Assembly (NCBI RefSeq): GCF_008831285.2
Contig: NC_045139.1
Location: forward strand, 19,858,892-19,922,891
Length of the DNA: 64,000 nt
Source of the DNA: Nymphaea colorata
Taxonomy: Eukaryota > Streptophyta > Magnoliopsida > Nymphaeales > Nymphaeaceae
Reading direction: 5' to 3'
Shown here: in pieces, positions 1 to 12,721 of the stretch
Position numbering within the stretch: position 1 is the first letter of the stretch
How the letters are laid out: every line of letters starts with the position of its first letter
Program-made: the position numbers and the translations under genes
Notes under the pieces: model-generated
Seen by the model: only the letters and a program-made list of their open reading frames with translations
Databases searched by the model: none
Told to the model about the DNA's origin: nothing

Positions 1-1
1 G

Positions 2-343
2 GTGGATGCAGGACCTGGGACCCCCAGAATTTGTATGCAAGATGAGTCTACAGGAGTGCCAATCAACCGAGCCACCAGGTTTGAGAATAAGGTTGGATCC
101 CTGGATGTAGTGGCTGGTGAATCACTGATCAAAGAGCGGATTTTGGAGAGATTCTTCATCGATATAGTGGCCGGTGAATCACTAATCAAAGATCGAGCAG
201 CCGCCAAGTTGAATGAGTTGGTGGCCAGATACATTTCACTACTATTATCTTCAACTCTTTACTATATACTAACCTTGTCTATATGTATAACTTTTCCTTT
301 AGCTTTTTCTAATGTATTACATATAGACAAGGTTAGTATATAG
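2..343 (+). other. Open frame at window edge with duplicated motif, unassigned
   Basis: A frame of about 113 codons runs in from the window edge. It contains the motif VAGESLIK twice, encoded by two similar stretches of about 33 bp (near 108-140 and 164-196). I recognise no family. The last third overlaps an inverted repeat, and its final residues come from the right arm of that hairpin, so the end of the frame is unlikely to be real protein. It could be the edge of a longer element to the left. I see no promoter or splice evidence. Confidence 0.2.
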
Positions 344-344
344 T
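261..344. repeat. Perfect 27-bp inverted repeat (hairpin)
   Basis: Arms 261-287 and 318-344 are exact reverse complements, separated by a 30-nt T-rich loop. RNA from either strand would fold into a 27-bp perfect stem. It may be a small foldback element or the core of a young MITE. I see no target-site duplication. Confidence 0.8.
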
Positions 345-2329
345 AACATGTATAATCATGTGTGGATAACAAACATACACAACACTCATTAGTTTCAGGG
401 TCAGAATAGTTTGTATTACTACTACTACGAGTAGCAATAAAACCTTGATACATGAAGGCTCAGGTCCATCTCCCTCCAAACTATACAAAGAAATATATCA
501 AATTGAGTAGTTGATATATGTATAGATTAATATTATTCAACTAGAAATATAAACTCAAAATAATATTCAATTATAATTTACCTTCTTTGCTTTAAATCGT
601 GCAAAGCTCTATGTACCAGTGGTGTGTGGGTACATCAATTATGCATGGCTTTGAGTATTTTCTTCATTAACTTTCTGTAAATTATTATATCATATATGAT
701 ATTACATCGACTTATACTAAGATTTTTAGTACAAATTAATTCACATCGAATGTGTTGAATGTATACCTTTTTTTCCGTCTTCATCAAAATGTTTCATCAT
801 ATATTTCAATTGATCATATGGAATGTCATACTTGACAAGTTGGGCTTTATGAGCTTTAAAAGTTTGAAAATGTTTGTGTACTTTCCTTAATTCATGAGGT
901 ATGTGTATTCTTGTCATGTCCACTTGTGCATAAACAAATTATGTACATTAGGAATGTCAAAAGTTCTCTTATTTTGAACACATAGAACAAAGTATAAGTG
1001 TGAACAAATATTATGCAACATTCAATTATTAAATTTTAAGTAAAAGTTAATAGTCACATGCATATATTCAAAAATCTACTTTAAATTAATTGAGCAATTA
1101 CAATCACTTGTAGAAATCAATGGTCTGCATTATGGATCTCGTGCCAACATTCCAATATACATTGTCAAAAGTTGTCATTCTCTACCGATTGGCTATCCAA
1201 GGATTTTAGGTTTTTTGCCTAAGTAAGCATGGTGGTGACTTTGCAAGTGAAGAGCTACCATTAGGTTAGAACTCATGACCAGTTGTGTAATGGTCTTGGA
1301 GCATTGTCATAGAAAACTTGTCATGTTGGGGAAAAAATGTATGTTATATGTCAAAAATAAGTCACCTTAAAAACTCTTGTCTTTTTTTAAAATCATGAAA
1401 CTTTTAACATTTCCGTATTATACTGAGGAAACTATAGCCATTTAAAACCCATAAACAACATTTGTGACAATGTCTTTGAGGTTAAATAAGAAGAAGTTTT
1501 TGCTAGAGCTTGAATATAGAACATACAACAAACAAGAAAATGATATCTTATGATTAATTGCATTGGGGAGAGCTAAATAAAGTTGAGTCTAAGACTTGCT
1601 CCTGCTCGTGTGACAAGGCTAAAATCCTTTTAGCCTTTGAAACTGTATATACACTTGTAGGCATATAGAAGGATAACTATTGTTAGGTGTGGATATTTCT
1701 ACAAAAGATTACAAAGAATAAACTGCAATAAAAGACAAAGATGAACCTTAGCGAAATAGAACTTTGATGAAAATTTCGGCATGTAAAGAAGACTTTGAGA
1801 CCATTCCAACAAGTTATCACAGATAGAAAGCTTGGATTAGAATGGAATGCTATGAATTTTTAAGATTTGGTTTGAAACCCTAAAAACATAAGAGAAAAAA
1901 GCTTCATTTCTATAACATGAAAATGCTTACGATCAAACAAGCACTAATGCCCATTATTTTAGCGGACTATATGAGGGACCCTTTCTATAAAATAAGAAAG
2001 GTTAATCACCATGCCATGACTTACCAAATATATAATATACAGTAAGAAAAAAATAAAAAAGCATTGTTTATTTGATTATTTTCTTGTGGTACTTGAGTAA
2101 CCATATTCTTCTAATGGTTGTCATGAACAATATTGCATAAATCAATTTTAGGGAGAAGGAGGACTGGTTGAGATGGAGCTCATAGCTCAATCATCAAACA
2201 TTAACAACTGAATTCTATGAGGAAATAAGGAGGCATAATAGGAAGGAAAATTAGAAGATCCTGATCTAGAAAAGTAAATCACCAGCCAGAGTTTGCTGGC
2301 TTGGCATGTTAGAACAAGCTTTCTACCTT
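345..2329. other. AT-rich intergenic, nothing recognised
   Basis: Stop-dense on both strands. Short frames (for example minus 741-923) show no family motif I know. I see no RNA gene or element ends. Confidence 0.5.
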
Positions 2330-3280
2330 AGATTGCCTACAAAAACATAGCTTGTGCATTGTGAATAGATGCTATCTATGTGGATAGCAAGGAGTCCAAC
2401 TTCTATCTATTGATCCAATGTGAGCATGTTATGACCGTTTAGAGCAGAGTAGTGAGGTGTTTGGTAGAGACAAAATCCCATGATGACGGATCAGTGACAG
2501 GCTTCAATTCTAGGAGAAAGCTAAATTCAATCACAAGCAGCTTAGGCAGTGCTAGAATGTTACCTTTCACTTTGTGTTGAAAATTATGATAGAGCAGAAA
2601 CTAGATTGCCCACGACAACTAGAATCCAACAAAAGGTAAAGGTGCTTCTTCAAATTATTTGGCAAGAGAGCACAAACTCCCCCAGAGCACTGGATTGGAA
2701 AGAGAGAAAAAGAGAGGAAGTGAACTTGTGGATGACACAAGTACAATTCATAACAGCAATATAGGCCAATCATGTCCGAATGTCCTCTAAATCCTAGCAT
2801 ACAAAATGAAATCACATATTTTTACCCTTCACTACTATTATGATGATGGTATTCGAGAACCACTTTCAATCATCAAGGAGGGTGGAAATAACTTAGTTGA
2901 TATAGTGTTTGAGGTGTTGAATTAGGGATATACCATTAACACCGTCGAAGAGGTATGCTTTGTTGTGCAGCTCAATGGCAAAGAAAAGCAGCATCACTTG
3001 AGGGGAATCCTAGAAAATAGAAGGCCCTAGCTTAATAGATAGAAGCATTTGGCTAATGTTGCTTTCAAGTAGAGTAACTGAGAGGGTGGGGGGGTTTCGA
3101 TGTGTGTGGGTAGATTGATTAAGAAATGAGTGGAATGTTTAACTAAATACACAACAAGTTGGTTGTTGTCTTGTTTTTGTTTGTTTGATGCTCATCATCC
3201 CACCACCTCTTTGTATATCTTTCAGTTTTTATACATAAACATATTTTGGTAATAAAGGAAGAGAGCCTACCTCCTAACAA
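2330..3280 (+). mobile_element. LINE 3' relic (degraded)
   Basis: Around 2,350-2,450 the plus strand translates, with frame changes and stops, to a cysteine-pair motif (CYLCG) followed by HLL-like and 'IQCEHVMTV' text. This resembles the zinc-binding zf-RVT region at the C-terminus of plant L1-type LINE polymerases. The stretch ends at 3,250-3,280 with an AATAAAGG sequence followed by a G/C-rich 'GCCTACCTCC' tail. The same kind of tail ends the LINE copies near 47.3 and 48.3 kb. No intact frame remains. The 5' limit is uncertain; the shared 3' tail is the best evidence. Confidence 0.4.
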
Positions 3281-4010
3281 TCTTTTTCATTGGAAAAAAA
3301 AAATTGCTTATGACATCAAAATAAGATTTGAAAGACATGGTGATTTTTCATCATCCAACTCGAGCAATAACCAAAGGAATGAAATGGATTTATATAAAAT
3401 CCATATGTCATCCAAGAAACTATGTTCGTACAAATAAATGCTCAATACCGAAGTAGGCACATTGATCATGATCAAATGCTTTTCTGATTGTCTCATACCT
3501 TGTAATTGATGCACAATATTGTTTTTTAGAGTCTTCTTAAGTATAAAGGATTTACTTGGTACTAATAAAGTCTAGCCTCGATTCTTCCTTAGATCCCGTG
3601 TTTCACTCCACTAGTATCATAGATTGGGGTCGATGCATAGGAAATGCATGCATTCCCTACTATAAATTAAATAAGGCCACCAAATAAGAGAACACATGAT
3701 GTAGTCTTTCAGTGAGCAAAACATATAGCTTGGATGTTATAGACAATATTGAAGCATACAATGGGATTGAGAAGCGATGAAGGAGATGAAAACCACGAGC
3801 AAGAAAACCAAGAGGAGAATGGAATGGAATGGAATGGAATGAATTCAAAGACAAGAAAATGAAGAAGAGTAGAAGAAAGAATATAGACTAGTAGAAACAA
3901 AGGGAAATAAAGTGCCTTCATTTTGTGGGATGTGTGTTGCTCATGGTTCTTCATAACTCCTTTTTTAAGGAATGACTACGGCCAACTCACAAGCAAATAT
4001 AAAGCGTTTA
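3281..4010. other. Intergenic with short GGAAT repeat
   Basis: No gene seen. A short pentanucleotide run (four GGAAT units, 3,821-3,840) is the only structure. Both small frames crossing it lack a known motif. Confidence 0.5.
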
Positions 4011-4680
4011 GCACCACAAAAAATGAGATCATGGGTGCGAAATAAGAAAAACATTCACTAATGTTATAAGAAGCACCATCACTAAAATTGTATCATTATC
4101 GACATCAAGGTATATCATCAATAAAGCAAGCTATATCAACGAGAATGAAAACTCCATAACTCTACCTTGGATGAAAGACTGACATTACTAACATGGAAAT
4201 CTCATGTTAGTGAATCAAAACATACACTGACAAGAAAGACACAACGTTAGTGATAATCAAACAAATATTGATGACCATCTTAGGTCATCAATAAAAAGAA
4301 AATCTTTAATGATACACCCAAAATATGTCAGTAAAACTATGCCTAATGCTACTAAAGAAAATGACCTACATTACTAATGTGAATTTTTATGTGAGTGAAT
4401 CAAACATATAATAATGGGTCAGTTGTAATGGTAATGATAAATCAAATTAATACTAATAATGTTTCTAATGTCAGTAAAAATGTGTGCTCTTTACCGATGT
4501 CTCTATTAGGCAAGTCAGTAAACACAAAATGTTTCTGACAACTTTGTCCTGCAGTCAATAATAATGGTCTTTACTATCGCCACTGTGTTCTCATCAGTGA
4601 AATTCAAACTTTTACTGATGCATTTTCTTCTACCCATCAGTTAAGGCTGGGGTATTTTAGTGATGGAACATAATACGTAA
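4011..4680. mobile_element. CACTA-like non-autonomous element, probable
   Basis: Short motifs of the type TCAGTAAA and their complements (TTTACTGATG, TTACCGATG, CATCAGT) recur in both orientations between 4.2 and 4.65 kb. This pattern is typical of the subterminal repeats of plant CACTA (En/Spm) elements. The left limit reads CACCACAAAAAATGAG, close to the usual CACTACAAGAAA terminus. The right side reads TTTTAGTGATGGAA, which is also Spm-like, but I cannot find a clean matching terminal repeat or 3-bp duplication. No transposase is present. Confidence 0.4.
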
Positions 4681-7600
4681 GTTTTTTTACCTTGTCCTCA
4701 CTTTTTTTGACATAATTCTTCCTCCATAACAAGTGAATCTTCAAGCTCCACAAAAAATCTTGAGTAGATCAGCAGCTACTAATTATCACATTTAATTTCT
4801 CTTTGAATTTTATTTGTTTTTGTTTTTACCTAATTAATTATTTTATGCACATTTTCTAAACATGTCTTCCTTTAATTAGAAAAATATCTCATTACAATTT
4901 CTAGGTTGGATAAGATCCTAATCATACAATATCCTTTATCACATGCACCCATCTTATTACACCACTGTAAAGTAGCATTTTATATTGTTCTAGCAAGATG
5001 TATACGTAAAAGAATGTGAGCTCTTTAGTTGGGACATGCCACATGCTAATGTGAATATATTGCATTGTGATTAGACATTGATATTTGTAAAACTCTCAAG
5101 GAGCTTGAATAGTCTTGTTTTCCATCTATCTTTGACTCAAAGAGCACCAGTCTAACATACAGAAAATATGTTTTTTCCTAATTTTATTGTTAGACCATGT
5201 AGAGTGTCTTTCTGAGTCTTTCATGAAAGTCATCCTATGATGAACAAGAAACCTATTGAATACCCGCACCATCTAGCATTCAGCAAATTTGTTGTTTTGT
5301 TTTATTCTCATTTCATTGCCTTAAAATCATCAATAGTGATACAGGGATCATCAAAACATTGAAGCAATCTACTTGGCACACTCATCTACGTGAGCTCTTG
5401 AAATGGATCAAGAAAAAGGTAAATTTTGCCTCCACATATTAAATTCAACTTCCAAAAACATATATTGCCAAAGGAGTCTAGTAGACATCTATTGTGATAA
5501 ATCAAACATACACAGTGGATTGATTCCAACATCTGATCACTCTCTCCCTACATCTAACGATATATTTGTTGCCCATATATAGCTAATGTTAAGCGCTTAA
5601 TTTCTCTACAAAACCTTGAGAAAAAAACATTGAATCCAACACAAAAAGGCATTGCTTCCTCAATAGCAACTGAAAGTCTAAGTAACCTACATGCTTAAAT
5701 TGTTCATGAATTTTTTATACAATAACTTTTATAACATTGCAAAATTTCACAAATTAGACCTCTACGCAAATGTTGTGCTTGAGATATAAATGGAACCAAA
5801 AATCAATTCTCACACATTTTTTTCCCTCGTACTTCACCATGAACAAAGAGGACCTCACTATCATTACACATCATATCACGTAAAATATCCTTACTAATCA
5901 CAAGTGCATCCCTTGCTTTAAAAGCTATATGAAACATTAAGGTCTCAAGTCATGTTTTTGTTCGTGGACCTTCCTAGAATAGAACCTATCTTTTCCTTGT
6001 CCACCACCCCCTTATTGAGCTTGACACACGGGAAGGCGGTGGGGAGATTCAGACTGATTCCAATGAATGAAAGCTAATCAAATTTACAAATTGATTGAAG
6101 CCAAATTTTGTGCCGTCATCGATAACTTTAAGTTCTTTGTTTTTTTCATCTTGTCATTGAAAGTAGCGACCCTTGCTTCATTTGAAGTCAACCCTCACTA
6201 GATGGAGGTGACACCTCTTCAATCAGTCGATTGTGAAGACTCACCAAACAATCTAAAATATCTCTTATCCTACATAGGGCTAAGAACCGCTTCCAATAAC
6301 CAGACACAAAAGTGGTTATTTAACATAGGCAGAACCTTAGGCTTAAAAGAAATGAGATTTATTACCGTGCTAAACTTTCTTAGTATCTTAACCTTCTCCA
6401 CTTCTATTGACTAACCCTCACATTTGATATCCTCTATCTAAGGACCTCCCTGTGGGTGAAAGTTAGCTCCATAACTACAACTCCCAGGATAAAGCATAAA
6501 CTTCAATAGGGTGTCAAGACAACTTGTTCCATAGTTATTACAAAGCCCAAGCTCTGTTTGAGAGATCCACTTTCAGGAAGTAACCTTTGAGGAAGCTAAA
6601 ACTCCCTTAAAATTTGTGATTATTTCAGATAACATAATGAAGACAAGGCAAATACACCCATGGTGGGGTTTCACCTCCATGCAAATGAGAATGGCAAACT
6701 CAGTTTCCATCTACTAGTGATCAACACTTTTCATGCCACCAACCATGCACTTTTCTTCATAACTAGGTGAAGCTCCTCCTAACACGATATGGTTATGTAT
6801 GGGTAGGTCCCATCAAGTACCATGGATCCACCCATTGTATAAAATCTTTCTTAGATGAAAAAGTATTTTGGTACTCAATTGAATTATTGTATTCTCACCA
6901 CTAGGGAGCCTAAATCATCAACAACAAGTCATCCCCAATCATAAACTGCTCTTTTTGTTTCCCAGTCTAACCCCAAAAATGGAAGAGCAGGTCCATTACT
7001 CGAGCCAAGTGTATGTCTCGTATAGATTCATGAATCAAGTGGGTTACATTTACCATTTCATCAAGACATATGATATCGCTTGATACAAGGGAATTACCAG
7101 ACTATACTAGATCTTTTCATGTGCCAAGAGGGTGACCTCTTTAATATTGTTGAGGGTGACTAGAGTTACAAATGGATCTCTACCTCCAATTTCCCATTTT
7201 ACTAGTAATATGGGTCTGACTTTTATAGTCAAGGAGCCATGATCATTTTTCCCTTTGGTTGATGGAAGCTCAATGTGCATAGGAACCATGCCTACTGCGC
7301 ATTAAATCTAGGGGCATGATGATTATTTCACAACTACAAGTCGTTGTGTTGACGTTGATAATGTAAAATATGATGGTGATTGGTCTCCTAGGGTGGATTG
7401 TCTCCAGGCGTTGCTAAATTAAACTATATATCATAATTATAGTCATCTAGCTAGACCCTAATAAGAAATCTTGTTTATGTAGAGTACCTTAATTAATCTA
7501 ACCCAAATAATAAGACATATTCATGAAATGTTATAACATAGTATTCTATGAATCTGCCTATTCTTTAGGGTAGATTCATGGAACACACATACACATGAAC

Positions 7601-8740
7601 AAATATATGTATATATTTCAACTTGTATTTTTCAGTCATTGTATTTATGTCAGTCATAGCAATATGAGAGAGATCGCTGGTTGTAGTGGCCTAGTGGGCT
7701 TCCCTTCCCCTCCAATGTTAATCTTATTTGGTGTGCAGGTCCCAGCAAATACGATAGGGCCCAGAGTACTTTTGGAAGAGAAACATAAAAGGCCCTGACT
7801 CAAGTTCACAATTCGTGTACTTGAATATGAGTATTGACCTGTTACATCCACTGGGAAATTCTGTTCCCTTTTTGTGGGAACGCACGCGGAAGTGGTGCAT
7901 GATCATCCATGCTTTTGGACCGTGTCCGTGTGACATTATTGCGTGCACGCTCATTCCTTTCCAACTTCACATTCCCCTTGGACATGAATGTTACTGCTGA
8001 GTCATTCTACCTACATTCGGAAACAGCCGATTCCAGGTATGTAGAATATGTCAAGGAAAAAGTTAAATTATTGAAAACCCGAAAAGTTCAAATAACAAAT
8101 AAACGTCGTGTCAGCTTCTCCGGTGTTGATCCTATCTTCTTTCTTTCTTGATCGCTTTTGTGATGCGACATTTATACCAGCAGATCCACCAAGGATGGAT
8201 ATTCCCATAGATGATGGATCCCATGTAACAAGGAGAGGAACGTACTAATTTACTACAAGTCGCTAATTTCTAAGTACGCACGCTTAGCTTGCATGGAATC
8301 TGGAAAAGTTTATAGGGGACGTCGATCATTTTTTAATTAATTAACAAATATTCTCAAAAAAAGTATATTTTTTAATTAAAATAGTGCATTATTTGGTTAT
8401 GTTTTTGGAGAAAAAATATCATGAAGAAGCATGTCTTATAGCAACAGAGCCACAGCATCTGCCAACCTGTCCACCAGTCGCTGTACATGCATAGTTTGGA
8501 GTTAGAGCAGAACACGTGCTATCATATTGTTCAACTGGGCCATATATATAGGTTGGACACAAGAAAAGTTTAACAATCCAATAAAAGAGAGAGAGAAAAA
8601 ACTGTTTAATCTACATTGAACTATCTTTTCTATTTTTGGGTTCTTTCTTGTATTTCGATGCAAAGATGTCGAAAAGATATCTGAACGCATTCCCCTAAAG
8701 AAATAAAAATATATTTTTGTATAAAAAACTTGTATAACTG
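4681..8740. other. 4 kb of unassigned AT-rich DNA
   Basis: Several frames of 60-80 codons occur (6,202-6,414 plus; 7,107-7,289 minus; 7,595-8,151 plus/minus). None has a known motif, and overlapping frames on opposite strands point to chance. Parts of 6.0-7.3 kb read as if derived from decayed protein-coding transposon sequence, but I cannot name a domain. Confidence 0.4.

Positions 8741-8783
<43 letters not shown>
8741..8783. repeat. Compound microsatellite (AT)n(AG)n
   Basis: About 12 AT units run directly into about nine AG units. Confidence 0.95.
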
Positions 8784-8939
8784 TCTAGAGATCTGTAGAT
8801 TCTGTACTACTACTACGAAATAAAATGAGTTAACACGATCTAGCGTCTGAATTAGTGATCGGCTATACCTTGATTATTTTCTTATACAAGATACATAATA
8901 TGGGGAGAATATCAAAGTAGTAGACTGGACTGGACTGCG

Positions 8940-9290
8940 TAACACGAGGGTATAAATATAAACGCGGCCTGAAAATTAAGGCTGACAGAACGCGAACCAT
9001 GTGGTGGTGGTGTCCAGCTCCGACTGGCCGTCCACGGCACCGAGGCGAGGGTCTCTCTACCTCCCAAATGTGCGGGGGGCGTATATGGGGCCCACACGAT
9101 TGTGAGTTCCAGCCCATGCCCACCCGCCACGCCACTTGCCTTGCGCCATCCTCCTTACCACAAGGAGGTCTACGTGGGCCCCCCAACTTTGTCTGTCCGT
9201 TTCAAAATTTGATTCCCTTTCTTTTTCTTGCACCTCTTTCTCTTCCCAAGCGGACCCAAAAGAGACGCACATGTGGTGGGCACTGATATG
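8940..9290. other. GC-rich island with promoter-like motifs
   Basis: This stretch is clearly richer in G+C than its surroundings. It holds a TATAAATATA sequence near 8,950 and two GGGCCCAC/GTGGGCCC boxes (near 9,088 and 9,174), which resemble plant site-II/TCP-type promoter elements. Long frames are open on both strands, as expected from GC-rich non-coding DNA. No adjoining coding exon is visible, so promoter function is only inferred; a decayed gene or element is equally possible. Confidence 0.25.
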
Positions 9291-11891
9291 CTGACGTAGA
9301 TGAAGTCTATAGTCCTGTTGAAAAGGAAAGATATATCGGACAACAACAAGCCCCTCTTCCTTACAAGGTTCATCATTTGTTTTAGTTTGTCATGTTGATA
9401 ATGTATCTTTGGTTCAATTGTTATAGATGATGTTTGGTACAACAAACAATGGCATGTATGTGTTGTGTGATGGTTTATTATAAGACCATTCCCAGACCAG
9501 AGGGGCAGGCATGCGCATTAGTCGCTAAGTTTTATTTATATTTTTAATGAATGAAAAGGAAATTAACATGCAGAGCAGCTTATACCTTGGGGCCCCAGCT
9601 AACCAATTGTTTCGGTTGCCTCCTCTTCCACCATTCATTCCTGTTGCATGAATAAACGTCCGATAAGACAAACATATATAACATGTTTCGACATGGCTAC
9701 CGTCTGTCTACCTTCTCTGTGAACACTTTTTCCCTTGTCTCGGTACTTTTTTCAAACAACTTACAGGCCTAAGTTTTAGATAACTAAAAAAATAATGGCG
9801 CTTGGCTGGGAATTCAGGTAAATGTGGTATGAATGGGGAAACGTACAAAGCTTAGAGCCGAGTCCAAACAAATGGAGTTCCCTCGCAGACAAAGCTGAGT
9901 TTGGCAAGAAATTTCTGGCTTTGCCCTTGTCAAGAGAACCATATGGAGGGAACCCTGCCTGGACTTGTCTATACCCATCTAGGCAATTCACTTCAGGGCT
10001 GCTAAACCTAGCCACTCCTTGGGCTCGGCCACAGGACCTCTTGGCCCGAAGCAACTACTCTGCAAGTAACAGAAACAAAAGCAACGAGCGGAGTGGGAGA
10101 GTTAGAGTCGAGAACCAGATTGTTCCAAGTAATAGGTTCAACCCGCTGTAAGCTTCAAATCGTACGGCACCTCACGACCAACCGTGCCACAAATATTATC
10201 CACTCCTTTCTTTTTTGTTTTTCTCAGTACGTCTGTCGCTTTCGCCATCTTCCTGTAAAGTGCCACCGACTTCGCCTGCATCATATAGTGATCGAAACTT
10301 GTGTTTCCAACTTCTATGTTAGATTAAATCTATGGTTGCTTTTAAGCATCCTGCTCACTTCGTAAGGACAACTTGCACAAAGACCTGGGGAAATCTTTCG
10401 TTTTCCGGCTTAACTTTTTTGCCTTCAATTACAAAATGGGTCTAAAGTGAAGTTTCCATAATTTGAGAAAAAGCAATAATTTTTTAAACAAATATTGCTC
10501 GCTATCAGTAAATTAGATTCTTGTTCTTTTACTTTATGATTTTTGTTTCTGATTAGCACAAGTTTACTTCAGGAACTCTTTGATAAATTTTATGAAAAGT
10601 GCGGCCCTTATATGTTAAAAAGCTTATAAAAGATAGACCTTTTAAATCATAGGCAAAAGTAGGCCTGAAAATAATAATTTCCCAAAGATCTAGTAGAAGT
10701 TTGAAACCGATAATGACGATTCAGTGCTAGAGAAGAAGTTAAATACACATGTGCATCTCAAGAGGTGTACCGATCAAGGGCCTAAATACGTTTGCCGTTC
10801 CAAATCATTGCAACATCCAGTGGGAGTGGCCCTCGGTTATGTCCATCTAACATCTCACTATACAAATATGGATACCGTGCGACCTAAAAGCAATATTAAC
10901 CATGTATTGTTCATTTAAAAGCAATGAAACTAAGTATATTCGATGAGATCTCTTCCGTCATCATCTTTTTTTTCTCTTAGCCAGGTGCGAGACTTTTATT
11001 ATGTATATTTAGCATGTGTTTTATAATTATTCCCCCCCCCCCCCCTATTTTGAATGTGCAAATTATTCTTCTGGGACATGATTATTTTCTAACAATATGG
11101 CTGCATATTGCAGGAGAGAGAGTTTGGCTTCTCGGCTATATCCGCATCAACAGCATGCTCCAAGATTTTGTGGTTCATGAAATCAAGGTAAAAGCATAAA
11201 GTACCTCATGAAACCTGGGTTACCAAGTACATTTAAAACACCCTTTCTCCCGCAAATTAAAAAATTCAACACACAACTCAAAATGATGGATATATTTTCC
11301 TAACAAATTGCAATGTGCGCGAACTTCGAGGGGGAGGTGTTATACTAACGCAGAGAATAAGCTCCTTCAGAAGCCCTCAGTAAATCAGCTGTAGATCCCA
11401 CTAGCTCGGTTCTTAAGCTCTGGTTGTACTCAACTATTTGATCTGAATATCGAACTTCATACTTTTCCTTATTTGGAAGGCAAAACTTTCTTCACAACAC
11501 GTGTTACTTTACCCTCCTCTGGAAAGCAAAAACCTTTGGTCTTTTCTTAAAAACTAGTTTCTTTTTTTTTTTTTTGTAATGGCGTCCCTTTTCACTTTCA
11601 CTTTGAATGCAAAAGCTTTTCAAATCAAATATTCAGTATTTAATAACTTTTTACTGTTTCAGATTTGCTAAGTGTTTGTAGCAATGTAAAAAACTCAGGA
11701 CTGGCACATCTTTAACTCGGAAATAGGCCTGTGAGTTGCTGTTACAGCACTTGACAGCCTATGCCAGCTTTTGGGTACACGTTATGGCTGCTTCACATGG
11801 TAAAAATCTGATGGCCTGTTTAAATTAGCCATGTAAGAAATAGTTTGAAGGCCATTTCTGTGAATTGCTTTACTCACGAGGATTGACACGT
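9291..11891. other. Intergenic; GC-richer block at 9.78-10.18 kb; poly-C tract
   Basis: No gene identified. From about 9,780 to 10,180 base composition is more balanced and both strands stay open for about 300 bp (minus 9,776-10,054; plus 9,822-10,151), unlike the flanks. I do not recognise the product. A run of 14 C lies at 11,032-11,045, and a T-rich tract near 11,560. Confidence 0.4.
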
Positions 11892-12121
11892 TGAGGGAGA
11901 ACAAGAAATAAACATTATCAATGGAAAGATTTTTTTTTATTCTTTACTAAAACTCAAAAAAATATATACAGCAATTTTACAACGGTAAGGAGTGAGCCCT
12001 CCTTCACGTGACAAAGTTTTCTAAAATAATTTTGATATTTGAAGCAAATTGAGATGATCGTTGAAATGGGCATTGGATGAATAGCTGTTGAGGTGTGGCC
12101 GTTGAGGTGTTTACTTTAACA
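11892..12121 (-). repeat. 3' LTR of copia relic 1
   Basis: On the minus strand the end of the RNase H frame is followed by a purine tract (GAAGGGAGAG) and then TGTTAAAG, the expected start of an LTR. The other limit, at TTGAGGGAGAAC on the plus strand, supplies a CA terminus about 230 bp away. No second LTR survives for comparison, so the outer boundary is a best guess. Confidence 0.55.
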
Positions 12122-12129
12122 CTCTCCCT

Positions 12130-12721
12130 TCAAGCAGGTGTGTAAAGATTGACGACACCATGTTTGAACAATAAATGATAAAAACCTTCTTTTCCTAATG
12201 TTTTACTTAATAAGTCTGCTAGTTGGTCTTTGCTTCGAATGTAGCATGTGTGTATCGTCCCCTGAAGATACGGGAACTGGCTCAAGAAATACGTAATAAC
12301 CAATGACAGATCGTTGCGTTTGACGACAGGTAGCCCAATTTGAATCACAAAATGCACTTAACTGCATATTATTCTCTTTACTCATTAAAATGCCTTGGCC
12401 TGAATTCTTCTTGAGATATCGAATCACTCGCAATGCCGCTTGTAGGTGAGGTATGCGTGGTTGTTGCATAAACTTGCTTAGGACGTGCACAGTGTATTGT
12501 ATATCTGGGCGTGTAATGCTGAGATAGATTAGTCTTCCAATAAGCTGCTGATATTGTGTTGGGTCCTTGATGTAGTCTCCATGATCTTCATCCAACCCAT
12601 GCTTTTGTTCCATTGGCGTTTCTACTGGTTTTGCTCTCAAGGGACTTGTTTCATGAATAATATCTAGAGCATATTTTTTGTTGTGAGAGATATATACCTT
12701 TTGAAGAATGAGCAATTTCAA
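12130..12721 (-). pseudogene. copia relic 1: RT C-terminus and RNase H
   Basis: Frames at 12,203-12,721 and 12,130-12,357 together cover the RT thumb ('TRPDIQYTVHVLSKFM'), the RNase H start ('AFCDSNWATC', where the family usually has SDADWA) and the tail 'SKDQLADLLSKTLG', which is the standard copia C-terminus. A frameshift separates the two pieces, and the usual EAEYRA segment between them is scrambled. The product would be inactive. It sits immediately upstream (in element orientation) of the purine tract and 3' LTR. Confidence 0.8.

Noticed and set aside
3821-3840. GGAAT units resembling satellite DNA
   Set aside because: Only four units; a small microsatellite, not a centromeric array.
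7595-8151. Plus-strand frames of 60-80 codons as a possible gene
   Set aside because: Overlapped by equally long minus-strand frames, no motif, no splice pattern.
8863-9445. Five overlapping frames around the GC-rich island
   Set aside because: Open on both strands at once, no conserved motif; better seen as non-coding.
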